Positions 22,282 through 33,539 of a stretch of DNA of 64,000 bases are shown piece by piece. The stretch comes from Carposina sasakii (taxonomy: Eukaryota > Arthropoda > Insecta > Lepidoptera > Carposinidae). Position 1 is the first letter of the stretch. Each line of letters begins with the position of its first letter. The notes under the pieces are model-generated. The model was not told where the DNA came from. It did no database searches and worked only from the letters and a program-made list of their open reading frames with translations. The translations under genes and the position numbers were made by a program. The DNA lies in assembly GCA_014607495.2 (NCBI GenBank), contig CP053154.1, positions 11,718,001 to 11,782,000 of the forward strand, written 5' to 3'.

Positions 22282-22469
22282 GCCCCTGATTACGTAAAAG
22301 TACTAGCAAAGCCGAAGCAAATCAATAGTGAGAATTGTACAATATTCGCCTTGAAATGTCAAAGTCCCATCAAAATTCATTTTAAGTAATACGAATTTGA
22401 CAAGCAATCAGCGATTTTTGTACAATATTCGCTATCACCTTGCTTCTGCTAGCTAGGTAATAAGGGGGC
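22282..22469. mobile_element. Palindromic MITE, CCCCTTATTAC family D
   Basis: Ends are GCCCCTGATTACGTA on the left and AGGTAATAAGGGGGC on the right. The interior is built of inverted halves containing GCAAAGC, AGAATTGTACAATATTCGC and their complements. Copies are at 36377-36564 and 48881-49032. There is no ORF. Target duplication is not clear. Confidence 0.7.
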
Positions 22470-22925
22470 GGTATTGTCTTTGCTTGCGAGTCGAAACCGT
22501 TACGCAGCGAAAAATATTCTTGATTCTCCCGTGAAGATAGCGATTGATGCCAATACAAATGCGAATAATTTTGTTTTCGGCATTTTAAACTCTCCTGCCC
22601 TTATACCATTATTTATAAGGTCGGAGCAACATGGTTTCTTTCGAAACTTACATTGCCAAAGATTTGACAATTGTTTTACGACCGTGCAATTGAAAATTAT
22701 TTTTTAAGTTTACATTTTGAAGTAAATTCATAGGTGAATTAGTAATGCAAATTGAATTTTGCTTTGAAAACTTAGTTTACGGGTCTACGAACTTTAAAAT
22801 TATGATATGAGTTTTGTTCATAACAACAAAGCCTCATTATTTTACATTTATATAGTCAGCTTTGAATTCATGAAAATATTATTTTAGCAAAACTTTATCA
22901 TCATAGGTACGTACTTATTTACTAA

Positions 22926-23271
22926 CTAGTGGACGCCCGCGACTTCGTCCGCGTGGACTAGGAAGAAACAAAATGTCGAAATTATCCGGGGTAAAAACAT
23001 TTTCCCGGGATAAAAAGTAGCCTATGTGTTAAGTGGGACCTGTCACAATGTATTCCTGGAAACTGCATCGAAATCGGTTCAGCCGTTTCTGAGATTAGCG
23101 TGCACAAACGCACAGACAAACAAACAAACCGACAAACAGGCAAACAGACAAAAATTTCAAAAATCATTTTTTTGGGTACTACTGCGATGATAAAGGTCTC
23201 CTGTAATATTTTTTCTCATATATCTTCCATGAACAGACAGCGATCCGTTACTTTTTTATTATATGTATAGA
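22926..23271 (-). mobile_element. Non-autonomous Helitron, family 1
   Basis: On the minus strand it starts TCTATACATATAATAAAA after an A (end at 23271). It ends in the GC-rich hairpin module and CTAG (22926-22929) before a T. At 346 bp it is the longest family 1 copy in the window and shares the interior with 7716, 29887 and 59514. It lies within the last intron. Confidence 0.75.
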
Positions 23272-23471
23272 TGCATGGTATTATAAATTTATATCTGCTT
23301 TAGAAATATATATACACTTAATTAAAAATTATATACTAAAAAGCACCAATTCTCCGCAAGTGGTGCAATATTAATTTACCGTATTTTACCAAAACCTTTC
23401 AAAAGCTTTTAAAATTGATAGATAATTCGTACCTACATTTTGCTTTCAAATTTCACTACAATTTCAAATTA

Positions 23472-23717
23472 TCTATCTATACGTATAATAAAAATGTAAC
23501 GGATGTATCTGAGCTGAGACCTTTATCAACGCAATAGTACCCAAAAGAATGATTTTTGGAATTTTTGTCTGTTTGTGCACGCTAATCTCAGAAACGGCTG
23601 AACCGATTTTGATGCAGTCCCACTTAACATTTATAGGCTACTCTTTATCCCGAGAAAATGTTCTTATCCCGGGAAAATGTTCTTATCCCGGATAATTTCG
23701 ACATTTTGTTTTTTCGG
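23472..23717 (+). mobile_element. Helitron, family 1, 3'-truncated
   Basis: Starts TCTATCTATACGTATAATA after an A and follows the family 1 order to GATAATTTCGACATTTTG, then breaks off before the hairpin and CTAG. A short internal duplication (GAAAATGTTCTTATCCCG twice near 23653-23690) is present. Confidence 0.65.
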
Positions 23718-24416
23718 CTCAGACATTACTATTGTTTTGTTAATTTAAATTTCTAAATCTAAAATGTGTATGCTTATATAAGAGTAACGTACCCACGTCT
23801 CTGTTCATTCATTTTTTATTTAAGGCAATACAGTCTCTCACACACTCGCTTTAAGCATACACCGTGAAGAAAAAGCGCCTGTGTTTACCCTTTTATTACG
23901 TTCTTCTTACTGAAATATAGGCTAAATTTCCTTTTGTAGTGAGTGGCTCGTTATAGAGTACTTGTGTGTGAAGCAGGTTACACAGCGTGTGATTATACAA
24001 GCTACAAGAGGAAATTTGAACTAAGCAAACTCAAAATTACTTTTGTCGTGACAGAGACGTCGGGCGCAACACGTTCTATTTCAATTCTGCGGCGTAAATG
24101 GAAATAAACGTTTGGAAAAATGGCGAAGCAAACTTTCCGTTCGAAAACACATTGTAGACGCTAGCTTTACTGTTTGAGCTTAAATGTGAATATGTAAAGT
24201 TCAGTAAGAATTCATTTTTTGTTTTTTTTTTCATAAACGTTTACCAATTTTCATAATTTTCGATCTTGCTAAATATTATAATAATACCTATTTTAGAATA
24301 GAATACGAAATATGACAAAACAACTAATAACATCTCAAATTGCATTAGCTCGATCCCTGATTTGATTAACTTATAAATCTGTTCCAAATAAAACTAACTA
24401 GGTTTCCTTGTTTCAG

Positions 24417-24503
24417 TGCATCAGCATATACTGCATACTGAAGTTGTACCACCTCCTCCGAGCAGGAGTCACGTGGAAGGGCTCCGCGCCCATAGAGCTG
24501 TGA
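24417..24503 (+). CDS. Last exon of the multi-pass membrane protein, to first stop
   Basis: After the acceptor CTTGTTTCAG the frame set by the previous exon reads CISIYCILKLYHLLRAG and then VTWKGSAPIEL followed by TGA (24501-24503). The first part completes the final membrane helix (SFLIPRILLN plus CISIYCILKLYHLL); the tail is short and hydrophilic and would face one side of the membrane. The four visible exons give 112 residues. The stop is TGA followed by CTA, a leaky context, and the frame continues open (next entry). Another frame beginning at 24416 is open for 62 codons but does not fit the splice phase. Confidence 0.78.
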   Translation, partial: CISIYCILKLYHLLRAGVTWKGSAPIEL

Positions 24504-24632
24504 CTATTGCCCGCCGCTGCCCGTCCTCATGCGGACTCCTCGCGGCCCCCACGGACCTCCCAGCCCTGCGAGTCCACCCTCCTCCTGGGCAATGTGGAGA
24601 GTGATACTGATGCTAGTCTTCATTCACTTTGA
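24504..24632 (+). CDS. Candidate stop-codon readthrough extension (42 codons)
   Basis: Immediately after TGA-CTA the same frame has 42 sense codons to a second TGA (24630-24632). It starts LLPAAARPHADSSRPP and ends GNVESDTDASLHSL. The peptide is Pro/Ser/Ala-rich, with no membrane helix. The GC-rich block ends almost exactly at the second stop, after which sequence returns to AT-rich. That coincidence and the stop context are the evidence. The weakness is that GC-rich sequence has few stops by chance, and another frame is also open here. Confidence 0.4.
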   Translation, partial: LLPAAARPHADSSRPPRTSQPCESTLLLGNVESDTDASLHSL

Positions 24633-25252
24633 CGACGCTATATCCACCTCATGGTCATGACAATTTAATGGTCATTTAATCAAATAGTTGTTTAAGTTTG
24701 TACATGTTACTTGATGATATAACCACGAATATCCACGTTAGTAATTCAAACCAAACTGTTTAGGTTATGTTTCCGATTCAATGCGCTAGCTAACCTAGAA
24801 AGATGTTAAATAGTTAGTATGTTATGCAAACTTGCTTTATCTATATTTGGATATGAAGGGCTACCTTTTAAATTGAGTCTATAATCTATTCCACATAATA
24901 GCCCATTGTTATTCGAAATGGGACACATTGCAGGAAATTAATTGAATCAATATCGCCGAGATATTTCTCACTAAAATTGGGATTAGGGACTTAAATGTCA
25001 CAATTAACTATTGTTATAAAGATCTTAGACAAACATAGAATAGGTATATTTAATCCGCCTATATTAATTTATTTGATATATCTTTTTATTCCCTATAGTA
25101 GAGTTAAAATTACATTTCAGATAGTTTCTACTTTACTCCACCCGCATGAATCCAGACGTAGTTTTCGGTTAGTGGACAGCCGCTTGGGTTATAGTGGAAG
25201 ACACAATGTGAGGTTACAAAGTAGGTGATACATGCATGTTTTACATATTATA

Positions 25253-25512
25253 CAGGATGTAACAGAAAGGGTATGTTAAGCGAAAACCTATGTAAATAGC
25301 CCACTATGGAGAACCTATTTCCAAAATTTGAGACTCGAAATCACATGTTTATTTTTCAAGATTGTATGAACATGCTTGAGTTGTTTAGAAATTCTCCATA
25401 CTATCTGGAAAAATAAACATGTGATTTCGAGTCTGAAATTTTGTGGGTTGTTTCCTTTTAGTTGGCTATTTACATAGCTTTTCGCTTAACATGTCCTTTT
25501 TGTTACACCCTG
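25253..25512. mobile_element. Foldback MITE, CAGGGTGTAAC family A (260 bp)
   Basis: From CAGGATGTAACAGAAAGGG to GTTACACCCTG, with TA on both sides. A second inverted pair lies inside: GACTCGAAATCACATGTTTA near 25333 and its reverse complement near 25415. The whole element can therefore fold into a long stem. Full-length relatives are at 47374-47632 and 52308-52571. Confidence 0.88.
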
Positions 25513-25854
25513 TATAAATTAACAGTAGTGACTTTAAAAAACGTTTAACTGGTGGATTCTGCACTCTGTCATTCTGTTCAAAGATTCTGTTAAACTATTA
25601 ACTTCTTCGAGCGACGTCATCGAATCATTTGTTTTACAGCAAAAGTAAGAGATTTTGTTTAATTAAAATATGATGTACTTAGTTTTTTAGCATTAAATGT
25701 TCCGGGACACGTTCTTGTAGCGAGTAATATGAACGTTGACTGAGACATTAAGATATTCAAACTAAGTACATACGGCATTGTGGAAATTCCGTTCAGTATT
25801 TCGTGTTATAAATTTATATTATTTTATATGTATCTCTTCTGAAGATTCACGGGA

Positions 25855-25955
25855 CTACAGAGTCCCGGTCCTTTGAGAGGCGTGCATCGGGCCGTAGCCA
25901 AGATGTAGAGGCCCTTATTATTATTATTATTATATTATTGTTATTATTTATAATA
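25855..25955. repeat. Short hairpin, GC-rich patch and (TTA)n run
   Basis: CGGGACT-ACAG-AGTCCCG makes a perfect 7-bp stem at about 25852-25869. A GC-richer stretch follows, then a TTA microsatellite from 25915 to about 25950. This could be the 3' end of a retroposon with a short-repeat tail, but I have no second copy to prove it. Confidence 0.4.
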
Positions 25956-26649
25956 CTATATTATATGTATAATTTTTTCTCTACTATTTAACATCGTTAC
26001 ATTTTGCTCTTATCATAGTGGCTGGGTTAGATAAACAGTTCTTAAATATAAAGGTATAGAATTCTAATAATTCTAATATTTTTCACTTCTATGTTTGCTT
26101 CACTTGTTATTACCACACAATAAACTAGACTAGAGCTACACTTTAATGTGATAATGACAAGATATTTTGCTATATACCTATGACCATTAAACTACCATAC
26201 TATAATCCATTTTTTTTTAAGGAAATAAATGGAAAATTGAGTCTAATATTATGAAGGTTTATAACGGGACAGTTGCGGACGTTGCAATAAAAAAGAAAAT
26301 ATGTACAGGTCCTCCTTTAGAGTTGTTGATGTTAATAAACTTATTTAGATTTTAACATAGAAAATAACAGTTGTATAATATAAAAAGAAATAAAAAATAA
26401 TAATACATATATACCTATAGTATGTAAATGTTATATTTTTAATAAAGAATTAAGAATAATACTTGTATGTAAATAGAACAAAGTTTTGGTAGCTTAAGTT
26501 TTAAATTGCTATTTAAGTAAAAATATGTATTTGGTTAAAACTTTTCAAACTTGTATAAATATAGAAATAAATGTTAAAAAATCATATAACTGTGTAAGAA
26601 CTTACTGTAAAACTTACATTATATTAAAATAAATGTTGACAATTGTTAT

Positions 26650-29120
26650 GGCTTTTCTTTACCTTTCAGCCTTTTTTGCCATAAACATTTTTTTTACATT
26701 ATTTCTCACACAAGTATAGTCTAATACTGACATTTATATTGTAATATTTACCGATATCACGCGACGCCATTAGATTTTTTCGTTTTCCGGTAAAAAGTCA
26801 CCATTTGCTTTTCGTCGAAATTGTAAGTATTTTAACAAACGTGATGAATTAACAGGTTTGACGCAAAGTACCTACTTCCATATTTATATTTTATTTATCG
26901 GCATGAATGAAGGAAAATACACATTAGCCATATACCTATATATTATCAGAACAAAACTTTTATCATTTAATACATATTAATACATTATGGATAATTCGTC
27001 CAGATTTTCCTCAATATTGTTCCGATTCCACGTAATACAATTATTTATATTGCGTTAAGAATAATAATAATGGAGCGCAATCCATTTATTTTTGCTCGCC
27101 CAAACGCGGCGAGATTAGTTCGTTTATTCGTTCATTTAACCAGTGACAGGTAGTATATTAACTCTGGTTAATTCAATCTCGTGCGGTCTTATGCCTGCTT
27201 GTGAGTGAAAGTCGATTTTGGCCCCTAAGATATACGTGCGAAACTTGTTTGTGAAGGTTTATCTGATCTGATTATATAGGTTTACTATAATTAGTATTAA
27301 GAGTAACATAATAGCTATATGTAATATTACTATAGTTCTGTTAACGCTTTAACTACGGTATTCCTCTTTAATAATTGCAATTACTAATCATTTTCCTTTT
27401 AATACCATTACGTTTTACTTGTAGATCAATCCTCGTTATATTTGCAGAATCAGCTAACCAAAGTACCAACAAACTTTGAGATTAACAGAATTTAATGAGC
27501 AGTAAAGTTTAACCTCTACTGACCTTAATTAAATGTTACTACGTCAGTGGGCAAACAGCGCCCGATAGCCATTAGTTAATTGATACCAATTATTGAAGAA
27601 GCAATTATAGACCACATCTTGCTGGCACACTTGCCAATATAATAATTGTCGCTGGATCGTTAGGTTCGCATCGTTATTTTATTACATAGCCCCACCTTGT
27701 CTTAAGAAGTAAAACGGAAATTGTGCGGATAAAACTAAATCTAGTATTGAGGATTTGATTCAATTCAGGTCCCAATATAATTATTATATTTATTAACAAT
27801 TTAACTACGGCTTTCAATAGTTATTCATTATGGTTTGACCATAGTAAAGGTTGTTTAACATGCATTAAAATATCGGTATGCATTAGCGAAATATTTTGAT
27901 CACGTCGGCATGTAGCGACACTGATTAAGTTTAATAAAGCCCCAATATATCAGATTATTCAGAATATACCCTAAATACCGTTTTCACGATTGGTTCATTT
28001 TGAAAACAAGTCAATTTTACGCCCCACTGGATATAATGGCCGTTTAAATTTGCCATAACTTTAAATGAAAACCAACGAGCAAGAGAATAAGATTTAATCC
28101 CATTAAAATTTTGACTTCGCAGTTGAAATATTGCGGTTGGTTCGAACAACCTTCCGTGAAACAGTACCCGATAATTTCCTTTGATATAATAATTGTTTAA
28201 AATTTCATACTAAAGTTAATATTTAGAAGCCAACAAGAAGTAAAAACCAAATATTTCACAAACACTGTTGATAGAGATATAAATATAGCACCATATCAGA
28301 TACCAAAAATGTAGATACTTGACTACAATATACTTTTTCTTTATTAAATATTTTTATTACGAGATTATCAACTAGCGGCAAATAACACAGGGTTACTTGA
28401 CTTGCCGACCAGAAGCGAATCATCTATCTGAATGAGAAGCTCATCGCCAGTCTGAGAACCATTAAACTTGCCACCACTTCGTAACTTGGCGCAACTTGAT
28501 CAACTTCACTTAGAATAACTATTGCAAACTTAACTGCTATCTCGTAATATAGCAACTCGGTACAACTTTGTGATTTATTGCAGTTGCATGATACTGAGCA
28601 GGAATGTTCCGAATAGTTCTATTACTTTTATAAGTCCGTCCTACTAATGTCTCGAGCGTGACGTATTTTCATGTACCGGAAGTAGGTTCACGAACGGTTA
28701 AGAGTCGAAGTTTTCTGTATTATTGATGTTCAGTGTTCACTCAAGTTTATTTATTTATTTATTAAATTAGAAAGCCAACATAATACATAACAGTTCCGTT
28801 AAGATACAAGTTGGACATGAGCACACGATAATATTATCCAGTATTCAGACGCACCCCATTCCTTTGTGAGCATCAAGACCGCGAGACCATTATAAGAAAT
28901 ATCTACCCACATAGCTCAAAAAATTAGTACCTACGTCATTGCTTCTAATTGCATATCGTAAGAGTTATGATCTCTCTATTAAAGTGGATGTAGGGTCTCG
29001 TTGGTGATCCTGCATTTCTGGCTTTTCGGGATCATAGGCGTATGTATGTATACATATATGTAGAAATGAAAGATTTAAATACCGATTTCCCGGCTTTATG
29101 ACTTTAAATTGTTACCGTCT
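26650..29120. other. AT-rich intergenic sequence, nothing recognised
   Basis: No ORF above about 64 codons, no repeat copy matched elsewhere in the window, and no terminal repeats seen. A (TTTA)n run at about 28747-28765 is the only simple repeat. Confidence 0.5.
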
Positions 29121-29133
29121 TCCTTTTTACTTT

Positions 29134-29450
29134 TTTTTTTTAGTTTTTCCCGAAAGAAAGGCAAGGGGAACTAAGCCCATACAGCCATTGTCTTTAGTAA
29201 ATGATTTCTGAAAATAATGATGGATGATAATGATGATTTGGAAACGTAAAATCCTCAAGAACAATTTTACATTATTGCAGAAACAACTTACATGCGCCCA
29301 TGAAGAGATCGTAATCCGGCTAAAGTTTACCTCGGCTTACCTGCGTCTAGATTCCGTAATCAAATATAACTTATCTCGTTACGGACACATCAAGCCATTT
29401 ACAAATAATTTTTAATTTTCACAAGAAAATTCGCACCCTTCTTCCTCCTT
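29134..29450 (-). mobile_element. Poly(A)-tailed retroposon, copy 1
   Basis: On the minus strand it ends CCCCTTGCCTTTCTTTCGGG followed by an A-rich tail (T-run at 29128-29150 on plus). Most of its length matches 33540-33950 in the opposite orientation, including an ORF-like part around KQLTCAHEEIVIRL (here on plus) and KQLTWAHEEIVLRL there. That ORF runs antisense to the A-tail, so it is probably not the element's own protein. Confidence 0.6.
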
Positions 29451-29886
29451 TTTCTATTCTGCCATTCCTATCTTCCGTCTCTCTCTCGCACTCATTACCT
29501 CCATGCATGCACTCCTATCATAGATAAACCTTCCATGCATCCATCCCACATATATATCTATACATATTTTTATTTACAGGTTCACGCCAATCGTTCTTAT
29601 TTATCCACAGAGAATTTATAAATATAATATGAGACGAGAATAATATTTTTTTAACCATAAGAAACTTTTTACTTTTATGAAATCAATTAATTTTTTATAT
29701 CCCAAATCGAAGGCATACTATAAATAAATGAACACAAAGTTCAGTTTCCAATTTAAAATTCAAAATACCTACGAGTAGATACGTAAGGGAAATCATGATA
29801 TTTGTAAAAAAAAACTTTTTTGCCAATATAAAAACCTATACACCCACAAATCACAGCGTTACTTGATGTTTACAATTATTATTGTA

Positions 29887-30186
29887 CTAGTGGACACCCG
29901 CGACTGCGTCCGCGTGGACTAGAGAAAAAAGAAAATGTCAAAATTACCCGGGATAAAAACATTTTCTCGGGATAAAAAGTAGCCTATATGTTAAGTGGGA
30001 CCTGTCACAATATATTCCTGAAAATTGCATCGAAATCGGTTCAGCCATTTCTGAGATTAGCGTTCACAAACACACAAACAGACAAAAATTCAAAAAATAA
30101 TCATTCTATTGCGTTGATAAAGGTCTCCTATAACATTTTTTCTCATATATCTTCCATGTACAGACAGAGCGATCCGTTACATTTTT
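29887..30186 (-). mobile_element. Non-autonomous Helitron, family 1, 5' end replaced
   Basis: On the minus strand the 3' end has the GC-rich module and CTAG (29887-29890) before T. The body matches other family 1 copies back to GTAACGGATCGCTC. The expected 5' terminus is absent; at 30187 the sequence switches directly to the CCCCCGACGC repeat. Confidence 0.7.
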
Positions 30187-30400
30187 AACCCCCGACGCAA
30201 AAACGACGTGTGTGTGTGTGTGTGAATGTGTATGTGTCTGTCTGTGGCATCGTAGCTCCCAAACGGATGATCCGATTTTAATGTGTTTTTTTTTTGTTTG
30301 AAAGGTATATCAGTCGAGAGTGTTCTTAGCTATGTTTGATGGAAATCGATTCAGGTCTTCAAGGTCATCAGGTCGTTTGTTAGGTGTGATAGGAATGTTA
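30187..30400 (+). repeat. CCCCCGACGCAAAAA-type interspersed repeat
   Basis: Reads AACCCCCGACGCAAAAACGA, a (TG)n microsatellite at about 30208-30224, GCATCGTAGCTCCCAAACGG and TTCTTAGCTATGTTTG. This matches the minus-strand copy at 5708-5930. The right limit is uncertain. Confidence 0.65.
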
Positions 30401-30460
30401 CATGCTTAGTTTGCTTGCAAGCATATGTGGGATCTGACATTTGAAACACTAATATCTTCT

Positions 30461-30768
30461 GGAACCACTGAGCTGGTCTGCTGTTAGGGCTCGAAGATAG
30501 GAGACGTAACCCTGGACTGCCTTTTAGTAAACCCATCGAGTTTGGGCTCGTTAGATTTGTCTTAACTAGTTCTCTTTATGTTTCTAATTGACGAGGACCT
30601 GATGCTGGAAATCTGGAACCTCTGAGCTGGTCTGATGATAGGGCTCGAAGGTAGGAGACGTAACCCTGGTCTACCTTTTAGTAAACCCATCGAGTTTGGG
30701 CTCGTTGAATTTGTCTTGACTGGTTCTCTTCATGTTTCTAATTGACGAGGACCTGATGCTGGAAATGG
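30461..30768. repeat. 154-bp tandem duplication
   Basis: Two near-identical units at 30461-30614 and 30615-30768 both run from GGAACC(A/T)CTGAGCTGGTCTG through GTAAACCCATCGAGTTTGGG to GGACCTGATGCTGGAAAT. Point differences are few. It probably belongs to the same repeat that begins at 30187. Confidence 0.85.
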
Positions 30769-31028
30769 GATGTGGCGGATGAAACCCTGGAATGCCGGAA
30801 TGAAACGAATAAACCGATTTATATTTTTGCTGAAAATCTAGAATGACCAAAGTTTAATCTTTATTGTTTCTTAATCTCTGCAATTCTCCCAGAGACAGTT
30901 TGTCATGAGGATTGTTAAACAGCTTCCTTTGGTCGAGATCGCATATAGCGACCCCATCTAAACTTTTTACGCGGCGAAAAATAAAAGAAATGAAATGAAA
31001 AATTAAGGAGCTCCTTCAAAAAGCATGA

Positions 31029-31817
31029 AATAAAAAATTAAATTAAAAAAAAACCCCGACCCAAAAAAAGTACGCAATCATTATGACAAAAGGTTTAAAA
31101 TGCTAAACCCTATAAAAAGCAAAAATAACTTTTAACACTACATAAGTACCAACTAAAGCATGTCAGACTATCTACTCGGAACTTTGTGCCACCTTTATGT
31201 CGGAGGCATAACCGCTAATTTTAACTGCAAATGGTTATCTTGGCCTGCTGTTGACCGTACGTATGAAATTTTTGATTAAATTTTGTCGCGTCGGGGGACC
31301 GCTTTTTACTTTCAAAAATACTTACCTAAATTAAATGATTCCTACCTAATCACAATATTGGTATAAAAAAAATCACCTATCTAAACAAAATTATATTTAT
31401 AATTACTGATATAATGTTTTAAACTAAGTAGGTATTCAGAATTAAAGTGAAGTAAGCTATTACAATTATATTTGTATAACAATGGGATTGAGGACTTCTT
31501 AATGTGTGCTTCTAACGTTAGGCTAATAAATTAGAGCGGTCCCTCGACGCGACAAAATTTAAACAAAAATTTCATACGTACGGTCAACAGCAGGCCAAGA
31601 TAACCATTTGCAGTTTAAAATTAGCGGTTATGCCTCCGACATAAAGGTGGCACAAAGTCCCGAGTAGATAGTCTGACATGCTTCAGTTGGTACTTATGTA
31701 GTGTTAAAAGTTATTTTTTGTTTTTTATAGGGTTAGCATTTTAAACCTTTTGTCGTAATGATTGCGTACTTTTTTTGGGTCGGGGGTTTTTTTTAATTTA
31801 TATTTAATTTTTTATTA
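31029..31817. mobile_element. Foldback element with ~275-bp inverted arms
   Basis: The left arm (about 31029-31302) and right arm (about 31536-31817) are reverse complements over almost all their length. They carry CCCCGACCCAAAAAAAGTAC outermost and GTCGCGTCGGGGGACCGC / GCGGTCCCTCGACGCGAC innermost. The 233-bp spacer is AT-rich with no ORF. Differences between arms are few, so the element is young or recently gene-converted. Outer ends sit in A/T-runs, so a target duplication cannot be read. Confidence 0.85.
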
Positions 31818-31869
31818 TTATATGTATAGATAAGTACGAATCAAACAAAGGGCTGAATTGTTAGTGCTT

Positions 31870-32120
31870 CGTCTTATGACCTCTAAACACTTCCATAGCC
31901 TTCGTGCTAATGATAGAGAGTTTCTTTCAACAGAAATGATTGATTATTTACAATAACCAGTGGGTAATTAGTTACTAGCGTGACTGTATACATTAATTTA
32001 GTTCGATACATTTATTACATTTAGGGCCGATTCTATCAATGGCCAAATAGCCTATCTGAATAATAAAGTTGATGCTGTCTTTCTCTAAAACTTGAAAAGA
32101 GAGAGACACCATTAACAATA
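31870..32120. other. AT-rich spacer, nothing recognised
   Basis: Short gap between the foldback element and the next retroposon. No ORF or repeat match seen. Confidence 0.4.
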
Positions 32121-32123
32121 GAT

Positions 32124-32376
32124 ATCATCATCATTAGCCTATTGCAGTCCACTGCTGGACGTAGGCCTCCCCCAGGGCACGTCACAAGACTGCCGTGGGG
32201 GGTATTTGCCCATAGTCACCACGCTGGGCAGGCGGGTTGGTGACCTCAGTTTGTATTTTGGACTACGGGAGGCGCTGCTGCCCACCTCCCGGAAACCCTT
32301 AATCGCCTCGTACGATACCCACGGCAGACATGGGGTGGTACGAATTCTACTCTGCCGGCACCACGTGGCCAGACAC
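32124..32376 (-). mobile_element. RTE-tailed SINE-like retroposon
   Basis: Minus-strand copy of the element at 7308-7571: GGCCACGTGGTGCCGGCAGA at its 5' end, then the GC-rich body, GGCCTACGTCCAGCAGTGGA, and a (TGA)n tail at 32124-32135. A 7-bp TAGATAT on both sides may be the target duplication but is weak. Confidence 0.75.
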
Positions 32377-32379
32377 TAG

Positions 32380-33535
32380 ATATATATGAAGGATAAAGTA
32401 CGAAAGGTAAAGACCGTGTCACTCTATCTTGATCAAGTTGTAAAGAAATTCATCAGTTACAACTATATTTTCCTAATAAAAAATATGTCGTGAATAGACG
32501 GAATTGGTGACCTTACGTTAGAGCCTTAATATAGTATGTAAATTATTTGGAAGAGGAGGAACCTTTCAATATTACCAGATATAAAAAGGTATAACGTATT
32601 TTTTTATCGTAGACGGGTCAGCTAGTAAGTATGCATGTTGGGCCTCCACGATTGTTTATTTTACTGATCATATGTCTAAAATTTTATCTAAAGGTTCATT
32701 AAATATCCATGGACTTTCACATTTTTTATATTTTTTTATGGCAGGTGAGGCATAGGACAGTATGATAATTGGGAATGCTTGCTTTCTTGCGTGTTTTCTT
32801 AAATTAACTGCATCTTTTATGCGTTTTATTACAAATAGCTTCAATACGAGTACATTATTATCAAAAACGTAACAAATTCAAACGTTTTTGTACAGGCGCA
32901 ATCAGCAGTATCATAGAGGAATTCCTTTGATATTCCGTATTTGCTTTTAGATACATATTACATAATATTTACTCTACATATTCTATATATTTCCCTTGAT
33001 CAGTCGTTGCGTGGATTTCATTTACCTATTGGTTTCGAGGTATTTCAAACAAATATGTGATGGCTCAATAAACAAGATTTGTTTGATATATCAGTGAAAG
33101 ATTATTTAAGTAGAAAATCTATTTTTAATACTTGTCCTCTACGTTTACTCCCCCCATTTAAATTAAAAACAAGTATTCACCTAATCCAATAGGAAAATTA
33201 TTTCGGAACAAACGCCGCTCACTGTTCACTAAACTATTGTAATGTACAGATAAAGTGTAATATAAGCCCATAAAGGATCCGCAGGGTTCGCTGGACTGTT
33301 TTAGATTTCTTTAGAACTCGAGGATTGCTTTCAATTTGACCGTGAAATCTCGACACTATGACATTTTACAAGAGAATAAACACGAAAAGGCTTGGGTAGC
33401 GGTAAATTCTGATATTACATAGGTATTATCCTCACTTAGGGAAGCTTTTCTACTTTGTAGAGCGAAATATACTTAATTCTGTTTATCATATATTTATGTT
33501 TGTATCGAAAAGTTTATTTTTTTCATAAGTCAGAG
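32380..33535. other. AT-rich sequence, nothing recognised
   Basis: No coding frame, splice-bordered exon or repeat copy was found here. Confidence 0.45.
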
Positions 33536-33539
33536 GATT

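Larger units (their letters stand above)
24633..26640 (+). other. Probable 3' UTR and downstream flank
   Basis: AT-rich sequence with no further coding. The first canonical AATAAA after the stop is at about 26119-26124, with more near 26440, 26573 and 26628. If used, the 3' UTR would be about 1.6-2.1 kb and would contain a whole family A MITE (25253-25512). The end of the transcript cannot be fixed from sequence. Confidence 0.35.

Noticed and set aside
24416..24604. 62-codon Pro-rich frame overlapping the last exon
   Set aside because: It is offset from the frame set by three upstream exons and uses the splice-site G as its first base; it is open because the region is GC-rich.
29224..29415. 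63-codon ORF with KQLTCAHEEIVIRL as a host gene
   Set aside because: The frame occurs in two copies of a poly(A)-tailed repeat and runs antisense to its tail; no start, splice or domain evidence.
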